From Saturnia japonica (lineage: Eukaryota > Arthropoda > Insecta > Lepidoptera > Saturniidae): a stretch of DNA of 64,000 nucleotides. The notes beneath the pieces are model-generated. The model was not told the origin of the DNA and did not search any database. It was given only the letters and a program-made list of their open reading frames with translations. Shown here piece after piece: positions 50,301 through 52,440 of the stretch. How positions within the stretch are numbered: position 1 is the first letter of the stretch; every line of letters starts with the position of its first letter. The stretch covers positions 8,956,930 through 9,020,929 of the forward strand of contig CM065325.1 in assembly GCA_033032175.1 (NCBI GenBank). The letters run 5' to 3'. A program made the translations under genes and the position numbers.

Positions 50301-51006
50301 TTGCCGTATTTCAGATTCAAATCGTGTTATGTTTATTATGTTATAAATAAACATATTAAACAATCTGGATCTTAATGTATATCAGAACAAATATAGAGTT
50401 CACATAATACTACGAAGTTATTATTTGTCCTTCGAGCCGGATTAAACGATTAATAAACAGCCAAATTTGTTTTGAACGCCATCTATCCGCTCAATATGGG
50501 TACTGAATTTTTAGTTGTACCTAATTATCTTAGTTTTGATTTTTTTTTTAGTTTGCAGCAAATTTGTTTTTAACACTGTCTGTTTCTCGTCTGCAAGGCG
50601 TACCACAACGACTCTTTTTTTTTGAAATTTAAAGTCTGCACCTAAGCATTTAATATTCACTCTAAACAAGTTATTTTGAATATTTTCAAAATTTACAATA
50701 AATTTATCATAAAATATTGTTTAAATGTTATATGTATGTGTTTATTGTTTAGACAGCGGCAGTGGGCGGCTGGCGGCCGCGTTACTGGATGCAGGTGCGA
50801 GCTCGTGGGGCGGTAACACGGAGTCGCACAGCGTGTCTCCGCGCCCCTCGAAGCGTCTCGGGCCGTTCAAGCGGTTGCCGCACATGCCGCTGGCGCCACA
50901 CTCTGCGCCCCCCACGGACCCAGCCGCGCCGCACTTCACGTCAGCCGCAGCGCAGGCCGCGTCCTCCGCTTCCCATCCCGTACTTGGATCACGCCGAAAC
51001 CGGTGA
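2183..51006 (+). CDS. RalGAPA1: Ral GTPase-activating protein subunit alpha (3' part, 26 exons)
   Basis: Catalytic alpha subunit of the tuberin-like RalGAP heterodimer, which switches off Ral GTPases by speeding GTP hydrolysis. Coding exons: 2183-2338, 3637-3818, 4317-4399, 6360-6511, 7011-7203, 11464-11562, 11644-11745, 12139-12362, 25234-25337, 26699-26829, 27943-28097, 28173-28298, 29121-29288, 32710-32806, 33837-34021, 37231-37386, 37754-37976, 38215-38353, 39811-39919, 41497-41657, 42294-42473, 45106-45232, 47921-48076, 49201-49359, 49883-50132, 50753-51006. The sum is 4071 nt with consistent phases and no stop before 51004. Seen: stretches very like human RALGAPA1, such as [26 protein letters not shown] and [13 protein letters not shown]. 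The N-terminal exons (several hundred residues in the family) lie left of the window. Introns are up to 12.9 kb and rich in transposons. Splice sites are read by eye; exon 20 has a weak acceptor. Confidence 0.93.
2339..3636 (+). other. RalGAPA intron
   Basis: AT-rich; holds the repeat at 2930-3000 and nothing else recognised. Confidence 0.6.
2930..3000 (+). repeat. Lepidopteran 'CCCACTGCTGGGCAAAGG' repeat
   Basis: GACCCACTGCTGGGCAAAGG then TCTCTTCCCGATGG; a motif of a very common lepidopteran interspersed repeat. A second copy is at 7812-7905. Confidence 0.6.
3637..3818 (+). CDS. RalGAPA1: RalGAPA visible exon 2
   Basis: Acceptor ...AATTAG|AAC, donor TTG|GTGAGT, ends in phase 2 inside a Trp codon. 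It encodes [16 protein letters not shown], then a Pro/Ala linker and [10 protein letters not shown]. The nearer AG at 3648-3649 would put a stop in frame, which fixes the upstream acceptor. Confidence 0.88.
4108..4160 (+). repeat. Head fragment of a CTAGCTGTGCCCGCGG repeat
   Basis: AACTGTGCCCGCGGCTCCGC followed by TGGACTACAGAG, as in 44468 and 56918. Confidence 0.55.
4317..4399 (+). CDS. RalGAPA1: RalGAPA visible exon 3
   Basis: TTTCAG acceptor, donor TTAG|GTAATA. Completes the split Trp codon and reads [15 protein letters not shown], an alpha-helical-repeat segment; ends in phase 1. Confidence 0.9.
4511..6241. mobile_element. Possible TIR element interrupted by a family B repeat
   Basis: Left end TTAGGCCCTTCTTCCACTAT with CACGCGACTCGCG, right end (complement) TTAGGCCTTTTTCCCACGAG with CTACGCGACGACGCG. 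The family B copy at 4840-5520 lies inside. The inverted match is imperfect. Confidence 0.45.
4840..5520 (-). repeat. Interspersed repeat family B copy
   Basis: Same family as 42496-43214 in the opposite orientation: repeated (aa)atcggt..aa motifs each followed by 'tatagcc..tcaattat', beginning GTGTGCTCGCGGTTTCGCAC. Spacing of about 65-75 bp gives it an internal tandem look. Confidence 0.6.
6360..6511 (+). CDS. RalGAPA1: RalGAPA visible exon 4
   Basis: ATTTCAG acceptor, donor GCT|GTGAGT. Reads [19 protein letters not shown] and [12 protein letters not shown], closely matching the vertebrate protein. Confidence 0.93.
6512..7010 (+). other. RalGAPA intron
   Basis: AT-rich with trinucleotide-like AATAATAAT near 6820; nothing recognised. 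Confidence 0.6.
7011..7203 (+). CDS. RalGAPA1: RalGAPA visible exon 5
   Basis: TTTTAATAG acceptor, donor CCAG|GTATAG. Reads [19 protein letters not shown], then an Arg/Gly/Pro-rich linker; ends in phase 1. It is GC-rich against a very AT-rich intron background. Confidence 0.92.
7812..7905 (+). repeat. Lepidopteran 'CCCACTGCTGAGTATAGG' repeat
   Basis: GTCATCTTCAGCCCGTAGTC then ACCCACTGCTGAGTATAGGC; same family as 2930-3000, better preserved at the 5' side. Confidence 0.65.
8069..8455 (+). repeat. Interspersed repeat family C, copy 1
   Basis: Matches 44468-44905 along its length: CTCCCGGCTATTTTAAAG, GGTTTACTCAGCGTAAGCC, GAATTGATTCACCATGACC, CCGTTTCGGAAATTACCCGG, then ACAGACAGACAGAC. Confidence 0.78.
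8992..9998 (+). pseudogene. Tc1/mariner-superfamily transposase relic
   Basis: Cut-and-paste transposase, broken. Seen: helix-turn-helix region with the linker [12 protein letters not shown] (9130-9170), first catalytic block [13 protein letters not shown] (~9396), [19 protein letters not shown] in a second frame, [14 protein letters not shown] with the second Asp in a third (~9680), and [14 protein letters not shown] with the third Asp (~9760). Ends ...[11 protein letters not shown] at 9996-9998. Between EMF and DIAW about nine residues seem missing relative to related elements. Frameshifts near 9480 and 9675, stop at 9832. The upstream motif GGGTGGGCCAGAAAGG (8996) may be the terminal repeat; no clear partner found. 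Confidence 0.78.
10112..10183 (+). repeat. 26-bp tandem repeat, 2.8 units
   Basis: Units begin GTGAAGTTAATTACGATTGT at 10112, then 10138 and 10164, diverged by a few bases. It lies just past the transposase relic. Confidence 0.75.
11128..11213 (-). repeat. Interspersed repeat, copy 1
   Basis: On the - strand reads TCGCACTTCCATTAATG and TTTTACCCTCTACAAAACG, matching 29603-29690. Confidence 0.6.
11464..11562 (+). CDS. RalGAPA1: RalGAPA visible exon 6
   Basis: CACAG acceptor, donor AGTG|GTATGT. Encodes a polar, Ser-rich linker ([13 protein letters not shown]). Phase 1 to phase 1, so this exon could be skipped without shifting the frame. Confidence 0.82.
11644..11745 (+). CDS. RalGAPA1: RalGAPA visible exon 7
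   Basis: TTCAAG acceptor, donor ATAG|GTAAGG. Ser/Pro-rich linker ([11 protein letters not shown]), phase 1 to phase 1. The preceding intron is only 81 bp. Confidence 0.82.
12139..12362 (+). CDS. RalGAPA1: RalGAPA visible exon 8
   Basis: TGTATAG acceptor, donor AAG|GTTAGT, ends in phase 0. A Gly-rich start is followed by [19 protein letters not shown], the strongly conserved segment that human RALGAPA1 carries as ADVATVMWRRMLG. Confidence 0.93.
12765..12830 (-). repeat. Fragment of family B
   Basis: On the - strand matches 42505-42550 (GTTAAATTTATTCGACCAAC). Confidence 0.5.
13964..14148. mobile_element. 185-bp MITE with TA duplication
   Basis: Inverted ends of about 46 bp: AGGCCTACGTCACACTTCAC at 13964 and its complement ending 14148, with one mismatch in those twenty bases and few beyond. 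TA on both sides. Typical of a Tc1/mariner-mobilised MITE. No gene inside. Confidence 0.82.
15569..15574. repeat. Left target-site duplication of the Polinton
   Basis: TCAATT directly before the terminal AG; pairs with TAAATT after the right end (5 of 6). Six-base duplications are the Polinton norm. Confidence 0.6.
15946..16120 (-). repeat. Second copy of the protease tail (left arm)
   Basis: About 160 nt resembling 16385-16580: both carry the MNDxVxLxN...ENDIILS coding tail. It lies outside a spacer with a GC-rich spot (16150-16200). A diverged tandem duplication inside the Polinton. Confidence 0.65.
16380..16842 (-). pseudogene. Adenovirus-type cysteine protease remnant (left arm)
   Basis: Polinton maturation protease (Ulp1/adenain family). 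Seen on the - strand: [14 protein letters not shown] with the catalytic His in HW, then, after a one-base frame change near 16645, FDSYGRPP, the family's signature, and a second frame with [10 protein letters not shown], where the Cys would be the nucleophile (family usually GxxCxxY). The tail reads MNDFVNLL. Broken by the frameshift. Confidence 0.83.
16988..17568 (-). pseudogene. Polinton penton-like minor capsid protein remnant (left arm)
   Basis: Related to the 'F54H12.2-like' proteins annotated in many animals, which are Polinton minor (penton-type) capsid proteins. Read on the - strand: [48 protein letters not shown], and, in another frame, [19 protein letters not shown]. At least two frameshifts and stops; only a part of the usual length is present. 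Confidence 0.8.
17679..17861 (+). CDS. Unknown Lys-rich Polinton reading frame (left arm)
   Basis: 60 codons, highly charged and Lys-rich ([17 protein letters not shown]), lying between the capsid and polymerase remnants and pointing toward the polymerase. Not recognised. It may be a fragment of an accessory protein; a CTCTCCAG just upstream could be a splice acceptor. Confidence 0.3.
   Translation: MKKETTNKNKRFHNVEEFFEEQPKTKKKKIISSMIGKLNKDGGTSYITTKKDDEKMPPTI
18421..18600 (+). pseudogene. Short acidic reading frame before polymerase B (left arm)
   Basis: 59 codons beginning [13 protein letters not shown], rich in Asp/Glu and Asn, ending TAA. Position and composition suggest the N-terminal leader of the Polinton polymerase gene, but I cannot confirm this; a short AT-rich gap and frame change follow. 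Confidence 0.45.
18840..20144 (+). pseudogene. Polinton DNA polymerase B, N-terminal part (left arm)
   Basis: Family-B, protein-primed-type polymerase that copies linear Polinton genomes; only the N-terminal region and the start of the exonuclease domain remain. Seen: [13 protein letters not shown] and [10 protein letters not shown] (19310-19475), [16 protein letters not shown] (from 19741), a CxxC...H...C zinc-finger-like block ([17 protein letters not shown], ~19820), and the exonuclease I motif VVYADFEAF (~20010), where D and E would bind metal. Frame breaks lie at a G-run near 19550 and between 19947 and 19962, with further stops before 19310. The gene is cut by the palindrome centre, so the polymerase domain is absent. 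Confidence 0.85.
20049..21353 (-). pseudogene. Polinton DNA polymerase B, N-terminal part (right arm)
   Basis: Mirror copy of 18840-20144 with the same frame breaks, truncated at the loop. After the turn the frame leaves the polymerase and soon stops. Non-functional. Confidence 0.85.
20059..20134 (+). other. 76-nt loop of the palindrome
   Basis: The only single-copy interior part. In the left-arm frame it continues the polymerase reading ([14 protein letters not shown]...), so it is native Polinton sequence and the fold-back occurred just after it. Confidence 0.85.
21593..21772 (-). pseudogene. Short acidic reading frame (right arm copy)
   Basis: Mirror copy of 18421-18600, same sequence and stop. 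Confidence 0.45.
22332..22514 (-). CDS. Unknown Lys-rich Polinton reading frame (right arm copy)
   Basis: Identical mirror copy of 17679-17861; function unknown. Confidence 0.3.
   Translation of the reverse strand: MKKETTNKNKRFHNVEEFFEEQPKTKKKKIISSMIGKLNKDGGTSYITTKKDDEKMPPTI
22625..23205 (+). pseudogene. Polinton penton-like minor capsid protein remnant (right arm)
   Basis: Mirror copy of 16988-17568, easier to read because it runs on the + strand. The same frame breaks occur in both arms, so the gene was already dead when the palindrome formed, or the arms have since been homogenised. Confidence 0.8.
23351..23813 (+). pseudogene. Adenovirus-type cysteine protease remnant (right arm)
   Basis: Mirror copy of 16380-16842 with the same frame change (near 23547). 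A base difference between arms lies just after its first frame (TGTGATATC versus TGTGGTATC sense). Confidence 0.83.
24095..24255 (+). repeat. Second copy of the protease tail (right arm)
   Basis: Mirror of 15946-16120; reads [10 protein letters not shown] and [11 protein letters not shown], a diverged duplicate of the tail at 23720-23813. Confidence 0.65.
24650..24655. repeat. Right target-site duplication of the Polinton
   Basis: TAAATT directly after the terminal CT; partner of TCAATT at 15569. One mismatch suggests later mutation. Confidence 0.6.
24656..25233 (+). other. Right end of the same intron
   Basis: No repeat or gene recognised. Confidence 0.5.
25234..25337 (+). CDS. RalGAPA1: RalGAPA visible exon 9
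   Basis: ATTTCAG acceptor, donor CACAG|GTTTGT. Encodes [16 protein letters not shown], ends in phase 2. Lies after the 12.9-kb intron that holds the Polinton palindrome. Confidence 0.88.
25690..26265 (+). repeat. Interspersed repeat family D, copy 1
   Basis: Starts ACTAGCTGTACCTCGCGG; shares with 27085-27690 the blocks GAGTGTTGAATTATTTTAAT, AAGTTTATCTTCA, AAGGATTAATATGCC, GTAGAACATTGTATT and AATCCGG(C)GGTA(A)TTCCAGAG. Confidence 0.75.
26699..26829 (+). CDS. RalGAPA1: RalGAPA visible exon 10
   Basis: TTTCCCAG acceptor, donor CACG|GTATAT. Encodes [15 protein letters not shown] and [13 protein letters not shown]; enters in phase 2, leaves in phase 1. Confidence 0.9.
27085..27690 (+). repeat. 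Interspersed repeat family D, copy 2
   Basis: Direct repeat of 25690-26265 about 1.3 kb downstream, on both sides of exon 10; ends TTATTATATTATTAGTATTG. Confidence 0.75.
27943..28097 (+). CDS. RalGAPA1: RalGAPA visible exon 11
   Basis: TTATCAG acceptor, donor ACG|GTGAGT. Encodes [19 protein letters not shown] and [11 protein letters not shown]. Confidence 0.92.
28173..28298 (+). CDS. RalGAPA1: RalGAPA visible exon 12
   Basis: TTTCAG acceptor, donor AAG|GTATTT, 42 codons in phase 0. Encodes [17 protein letters not shown], equivalent to the VEAQVLLGSLVCFPN segment of the family. The intron before it is only 75 bp. Confidence 0.92.
28299..29120 (+). other. RalGAPA intron
   Basis: Contains CACCAACGTTGATATTTGG and CACCAACATTGGTATTG in a loosely symmetric block (28380-28500), perhaps an old MITE; nothing firmer. 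Confidence 0.4.
29121..29288 (+). CDS. RalGAPA1: RalGAPA visible exon 13
   Basis: CTACAG acceptor, donor ATG|GTAACA, 56 codons in phase 0. Very GC-rich; reads [20 protein letters not shown]. Confidence 0.9.
29603..29690 (+). repeat. Interspersed repeat, copy 2
   Basis: TCGCACTTCCATCACATGAT and TTTTACCCTCTACTAAACGA; partner of 11128-11213. Confidence 0.6.
30200..30447 (+). mobile_element. tRNA-derived SINE, copy A
   Basis: The head has pol III boxes: A-box-like TTAGCCTAGTGGTCG (30220) and B-box GGGTTCGATTCCC (30261). The body runs through ACTCGGCGAACTGTGGGTG, and the 3' end reads CAGGCGTGATGG plus (TATG)n. A second copy lies inverted at 1318-1556. Confidence 0.82.
30426..30446 (+). repeat. 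(TATG)n microsatellite
   Basis: Five or so TATG units forming the 3' tail of the SINE copy A. Confidence 0.75.
30452..31181 (+). mobile_element. Mariner deletion derivative
   Basis: About 730 bp with inverted ends: TGTCCCAACAGTATCCGATC at 30452 and its near-complement at 31157-31181. Inside are the start of a mariner transposase ([12 protein letters not shown], ~30750) fused directly to its C-terminal half ([13 protein letters not shown], ~30800; [20 protein letters not shown] end ~31080). The middle with the first catalytic Asp is deleted. Stops and frameshifts; dead. It sits right behind a SINE whose TATG tail offers a TA target. Confidence 0.75.
31182..32709 (+). other. RalGAPA intron beyond the mariner relic
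   Basis: One repeat (31548-31660); otherwise AT-rich and unrecognised. Confidence 0.5.
31548..31660 (+). repeat. Interspersed repeat (AGGCCAATTCGACGA type), copy 2
   Basis: Partner of 462-600; same order of matched blocks. Confidence 0.55.
32710..32806 (+). CDS. RalGAPA1: RalGAPA visible exon 14
   Basis: TTTCAG acceptor, donor GCCG|GTAAGA. Reads [19 protein letters not shown], ends in phase 1. Confidence 0.87.
32807..33836 (+). other. RalGAPA intron
   Basis: AT-rich; nothing recognised. Confidence 0.55.
33837..34021 (+). CDS. RalGAPA1: RalGAPA visible exon 15
   Basis: TTTATAG acceptor, donor AAG|GTGAGA. Reads [19 protein letters not shown], matching the family's LLLCLLDW-type helix. The next intron carries the antisense cuticle gene. 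Confidence 0.9.
34197..34420 (+). repeat. Interspersed repeat (GACTTCAAAAAAATGGAGG type)
   Basis: GACTTCAAAAAAATGGAGGA, ATGTTTGTTCACTCATAAC and GAACCGATTTAGAT are hallmarks of a repeat common in Lepidoptera; no second copy in the window. Confidence 0.45.
34872..34877 (-). terminator. AATAAA overlapping the cuticle gene stop codon
   Basis: The final codons read CAA TAA A on the - strand, so a poly(A)-signal hexamer overlaps the stop. It may be used, giving a very short 3' UTR, or be chance. Confidence 0.3.
34873..35827 (-). CDS. RR-1 larval cuticle protein, nested antisense in a RalGAPA intron
   Basis: Structural protein of larval cuticle, secreted by epidermal cells and binding chitin. Three exons read on the - strand: 35827-35816 (ATG plus three codons), 35604-35483, 35077-34873; 339 nt, 112 residues plus stop. 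Exon 1 ends ATC|GTAAGT, exon 2 lies between TTTCAG and GTAAGC, exon 3 opens after TCTAACAG. The first ~17 residues ([17 protein letters not shown]) are a clear signal peptide. From about residue 45 comes an RR-1 chitin-binding consensus: [13 protein letters not shown], then [21 protein letters not shown] tiny first exon carrying only the signal-peptide start is typical of insect cuticle genes. The tail is HPGAAAHQ. No other cuticle gene is visible nearby, unusual because these genes often cluster. Confidence 0.93.
35889..35924 (-). promoter_or_regulatory. Likely core promoter of the cuticle gene
   Basis: Read on the - strand, a TATA-like TTTAAA (35924-35919) lies about 32 bp before a CACAGTC initiator-like motif (CAGT is the arthropod Inr core). 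This would give a 5' UTR of about 65 nt before the ATG at 35827. Spacing fits; the TATA is non-canonical. Confidence 0.45.
35925..37230 (+). other. RalGAPA intron upstream of the cuticle gene
   Basis: May hold distal control sequence for the cuticle gene, but no motif is clear. No further gene. Confidence 0.4.
37231..37386 (+). CDS. RalGAPA1: RalGAPA visible exon 16
   Basis: TTTTTCAG acceptor, donor ACG|GTAATT, 52 codons in phase 0. Begins [11 protein letters not shown], the counterpart of IYKVLHGCVYG in the family. Confidence 0.9.
37754..37976 (+). CDS. RalGAPA1: RalGAPA visible exon 17
   Basis: Acceptor GTTAAG|ATA is weak, but the peptide [17 protein letters not shown] aligns with VITHLVNHLGHYPMSGG of the human protein. 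That match sets the start. Donor CCAG|GTTTCA. Confidence 0.88.
38215..38353 (+). CDS. RalGAPA1: RalGAPA visible exon 18
   Basis: Acceptor TGTAAAG, donor ACAA|GTAAGT, phase 1 to phase 2. Reads [19 protein letters not shown], the conserved RDxxGK-WD segment. Confidence 0.93.
38799..38914 (+). repeat. Retroposon tail, copy 2
   Basis: Second copy of the 88-202 sequence with the same poly(A)-ended tail; GC-rich sequence from about 38630 may be more of the same retroposon. Confidence 0.75.
38918..39389. mobile_element. 472-bp element with 23-bp inverted ends
   Basis: CTGAACTGCAATGCAGCGGA (38918) against GGGAATTGCACTGCAGCGGA (complement of the 39389 end), 4 mismatches in 23. GC-rich CCGC/GCGG repeats lie near both ends. 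It starts four bases after the poly(A) of the retroposon tail at 38914. Confidence 0.6.
39811..39919 (+). CDS. RalGAPA1: RalGAPA visible exon 19
   Basis: TTCCAG acceptor, donor CAT|GTAATT. Encodes a Pro-rich linker ([14 protein letters not shown]) upstream of the GAP domain. Confidence 0.85.
39920..41496 (+). other. RalGAPA intron
   Basis: Nothing recognised apart from a short GC-richer part at 41080-41170. Confidence 0.5.
41497..41657 (+). CDS. RalGAPA1: RalGAPA visible exon 20
   Basis: Reads [12 protein letters not shown], the counterpart of LLQYLGVTSPE in the family, then a GC-rich segment ending in phase 2 (CAG|GTTGAT). The acceptor AACAAG has a poor pyrimidine tract. In-frame stops at 41476-41478 and upstream leave little other choice. 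Confidence 0.82.
41936..41953 (+). repeat. Poly-C tract
   Basis: A run of about 18 C bases; polymorphic or assembly-uncertain length is likely. Confidence 0.7.
42294..42473 (+). CDS. RalGAPA1: RalGAPA visible exon 21
   Basis: GTGCAG acceptor, donor AGAG|GTTATT, phase 2 at both ends. Acidic start, then [16 protein letters not shown] and [12 protein letters not shown], the latter almost identical to the vertebrate protein. Confidence 0.93.
42496..43214 (+). repeat. Interspersed repeat family B, near full length
   Basis: Starts CTAGCTGTGCCTCACGG and ends GTGCGGAGCCGCGGATACAC, which is roughly the reverse complement of the family's usual head (CTAGCTGTGCCCGCGGCTCCGC). Internal near-repeats TTTTGATGAAATTTTGCACACGG every ~70 bp. 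No coding capacity. Confidence 0.6.
43627..44195 (+). mobile_element. LINE (non-LTR retrotransposon) 3' end
   Basis: Encodes the C-terminal end of a non-LTR reverse-transcriptase polyprotein: [10 protein letters not shown], stop, [56 protein letters not shown], stop, then [16 protein letters not shown]. Ends GGCGTGATTTATGTATGTATGT followed by an AATA tail. 5'-truncated, with in-frame stops at 43672 and 43982. Plausibly the partner LINE of the SINE at 30200. Confidence 0.78.
44468..44905 (+). repeat. Interspersed repeat family C, copy 2
   Basis: Starts AACTAGCTGTGCCCGCGG, the common lepidopteran repeat head, and ends CCCGGAACAAACATACACAC. Partner of 8069-8455. Confidence 0.78.
45106..45232 (+). 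CDS. RalGAPA1: RalGAPA visible exon 22 (start of Rap/Ran-GAP domain)
   Basis: TTTACAG acceptor, donor GAG|GTAAAG. Reads [16 protein letters not shown] and [15 protein letters not shown], the first strands of the GAP domain. Confidence 0.95.
45871..47050 (+). pseudogene. IS630-like DDE transposase relic
   Basis: Fragments in several frames keep the three catalytic blocks: [18 protein letters not shown] (~46485), [15 protein letters not shown] (~46735) and [19 protein letters not shown] (~46955). The 5' part is 45871-46140 ([19 protein letters not shown]). This is a DDE transposase of the IS630/Tc1 type common in arthropods; I cannot name the family. Multiple stops. TIRs not identified. It fills part of the intron between exons 22 and 23. 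Confidence 0.72.
47921..48076 (+). CDS. RalGAPA1: RalGAPA visible exon 23 (Rap/Ran-GAP domain)
   Basis: Acceptor GGAAG|GTC, donor AAG|GTGATA, 52 codons in phase 0. Reads HVGFSGGL, a six-Gly run, [19 protein letters not shown]. The Gly run replaces the KNKSTG loop of vertebrates. Confidence 0.93.
48222..48480 (+). repeat. 71-77-bp minisatellite, 3.5 units
   Basis: Units at 48222-48298, 48299-48372, 48373-48443 and a partial 48444-48480. Each begins ATTARCC.TTCCACCRTYGA, with ATCTACAAG about 20 bases on. A trace of the unit may lie at 48085-48110. Intronic. Confidence 0.82.
48481..49200 (+). other. RalGAPA intron
   Basis: AT-rich, downstream of the minisatellite; nothing recognised. Confidence 0.5.
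49201..49359 (+). CDS. RalGAPA1: RalGAPA visible exon 24 (catalytic Asn thumb)
   Basis: TTTTCAG acceptor, donor GAT|GTGAGT, 53 codons. Contains [13 protein letters not shown]; the Asn of the GND motif is the catalytic 'asparagine thumb' in RapGAP-type enzymes. Then [13 protein letters not shown]. Confidence 0.96.
49883..50132 (+). CDS. RalGAPA1: RalGAPA visible exon 25 (end of Rap/Ran-GAP domain)
   Basis: TGTGTAG acceptor, donor AATG|GTATCT. Reads [31 protein letters not shown] and [12 protein letters not shown], closely matching the C-terminal domain end of RALGAPA1. Strongly GC-rich. Confidence 0.95.
50133..50752 (+). other. Last RalGAPA intron
   Basis: AT-rich; nothing recognised. Confidence 0.5.
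50753..51006 (+). CDS. RalGAPA1: RalGAPA last exon with stop codon
   Basis: TGTTTAG acceptor; encodes a Ser/Pro/Ala-rich tail, with [14 protein letters not shown], ending at TGA 51004-51006. The tail is longer than in vertebrates, where the protein ends soon after the GAP domain. A candidate poly(A) signal AATAAA lies at 51138. Confidence 0.88.
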
Positions 51007-51137
51007 GCGCTCCATTCAGAGACCCTCGATGAAGCTTGTTCTCGTGCCTAATGGCTACTTTGACATCTAGATCGACCATATCCTGATTATTGCAGTACGA
51101 TTGCAAACGCTTGAGGCTCATACGCCGATAAAGAAGT

Positions 51138-51143
51138 AATAAA
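51138..51143 (+). terminator. Candidate poly(A) signal of RalGAPA
   Basis: First AATAAA after the RalGAPA stop, 132 bp downstream. Chosen by position only; other AATAAA motifs follow in this AT-rich DNA. Confidence 0.4.
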
Positions 51144-51582
51144 ATAAAACTTGTAGTCAATATTTCGGCCCAACCTTTCATTTTCTTGTACTTAAACATT
51201 TTTTAAGTTATCACACCTAAACGCTTTCTGAATATGTGGCCTTAAATCAGTGTAGGAGAACATGATAATTACCTATTTTAGACATTTTTTGCTTATTCTG
51301 TCGACTGTAATAAGTCCCATTAAATTGATTTAATTATTATAAAACCTTTAAACCTCCACACATAATAAGAATCTCATATTTATCAGGATAATTTATTGTA
51401 TATACCAAATAAATATCCTGTTTATGCAGTGAAAGAGGTTTTGTAATTAATTAAAATACATATATAACTTTACAATAACTTATTATAAAGATTAATTAGA
51501 TCAGTCCTGAAAGTAAAAGAAATTTAAAAAAAACCATTAAATAAATTGATTCTAAGGCTACGGCTCGGTCGGATAGGAGTTA

Positions 51583-52440
51583 CGACTCCTACGCGTGTTT
51601 TCCCTACACACTACACAAAATAAGTTTTGTGTATATTTATATACACAAAACGTCTCCTGCTTTCATAAGCTTGGCAAACATTTACTGACACTAGTGACAT
51701 AAAATATCTTCTAATGTGGAACACGTGTTTTCAGTTCTTGAAATTGTAAAGGTATTGAGAAAAACATAACAGATTTATGGCCCTATTTACTTAATACATT
51801 CTCAAATTTTAATACTTATATGTCGCAGATGTGAAAAGATTGGCCTGTATGTGTTCGCTGGAGGCATCCGCCATTTCGTTTTTATTTATTCAGTGCGCAC
51901 ACTTGGCGCGGGCGCTGTCTCGAGATGAAGTGGGTCAAACTCAATCGAACGCACTACTGACAACTTTCATCATTTTTAAAACTGACTACTTAGATATGGT
52001 GTCACAGTTTATCCATAGCTCGGCTGTCTATGATGTTATTATGTGTTGCAGATAAATAAATAAAATAACCACGTATATTTTAATCCCTAACATATATATT
52101 ACTTAGATTATATAGAAATATAAACGATCGCTTTGGCATAGGAAACTTCTTTTGCTGTTTTATATTTACAAAATATATTAATAAATCCATGAAAACTGAG
52201 CTTCAAAAACAAAATACGATGTACCGTGCGAGTCATGCCTGCGACGCTTTCGAATTGTTAAGAAATAATTGTACTCCGCTCCCTTTCACCCATGCGGGGA
52301 AGAAATGTTTAGATGTTTTCAGCCTTGCACGGGCAGTAATGACATCGTTGACATAAACACAAAACAAAGTTTGATTTACAAAAATGTGTAGCGAAACAAT
52401 GTTTTGGTTGGTGTGTAGAGCAAAACACGCGCAGGAGACG
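51583..52440. mobile_element. 858-bp element with inverted ends, non-coding
   Basis: CGACTCCTACGCGTGTTTTC at 51583 against CGTCTCCTGCGCGTGTTTTG as the complement of 52440. The match continues through CTACACAC. No reading frame of note inside. Target duplication not evident. Confidence 0.5.
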
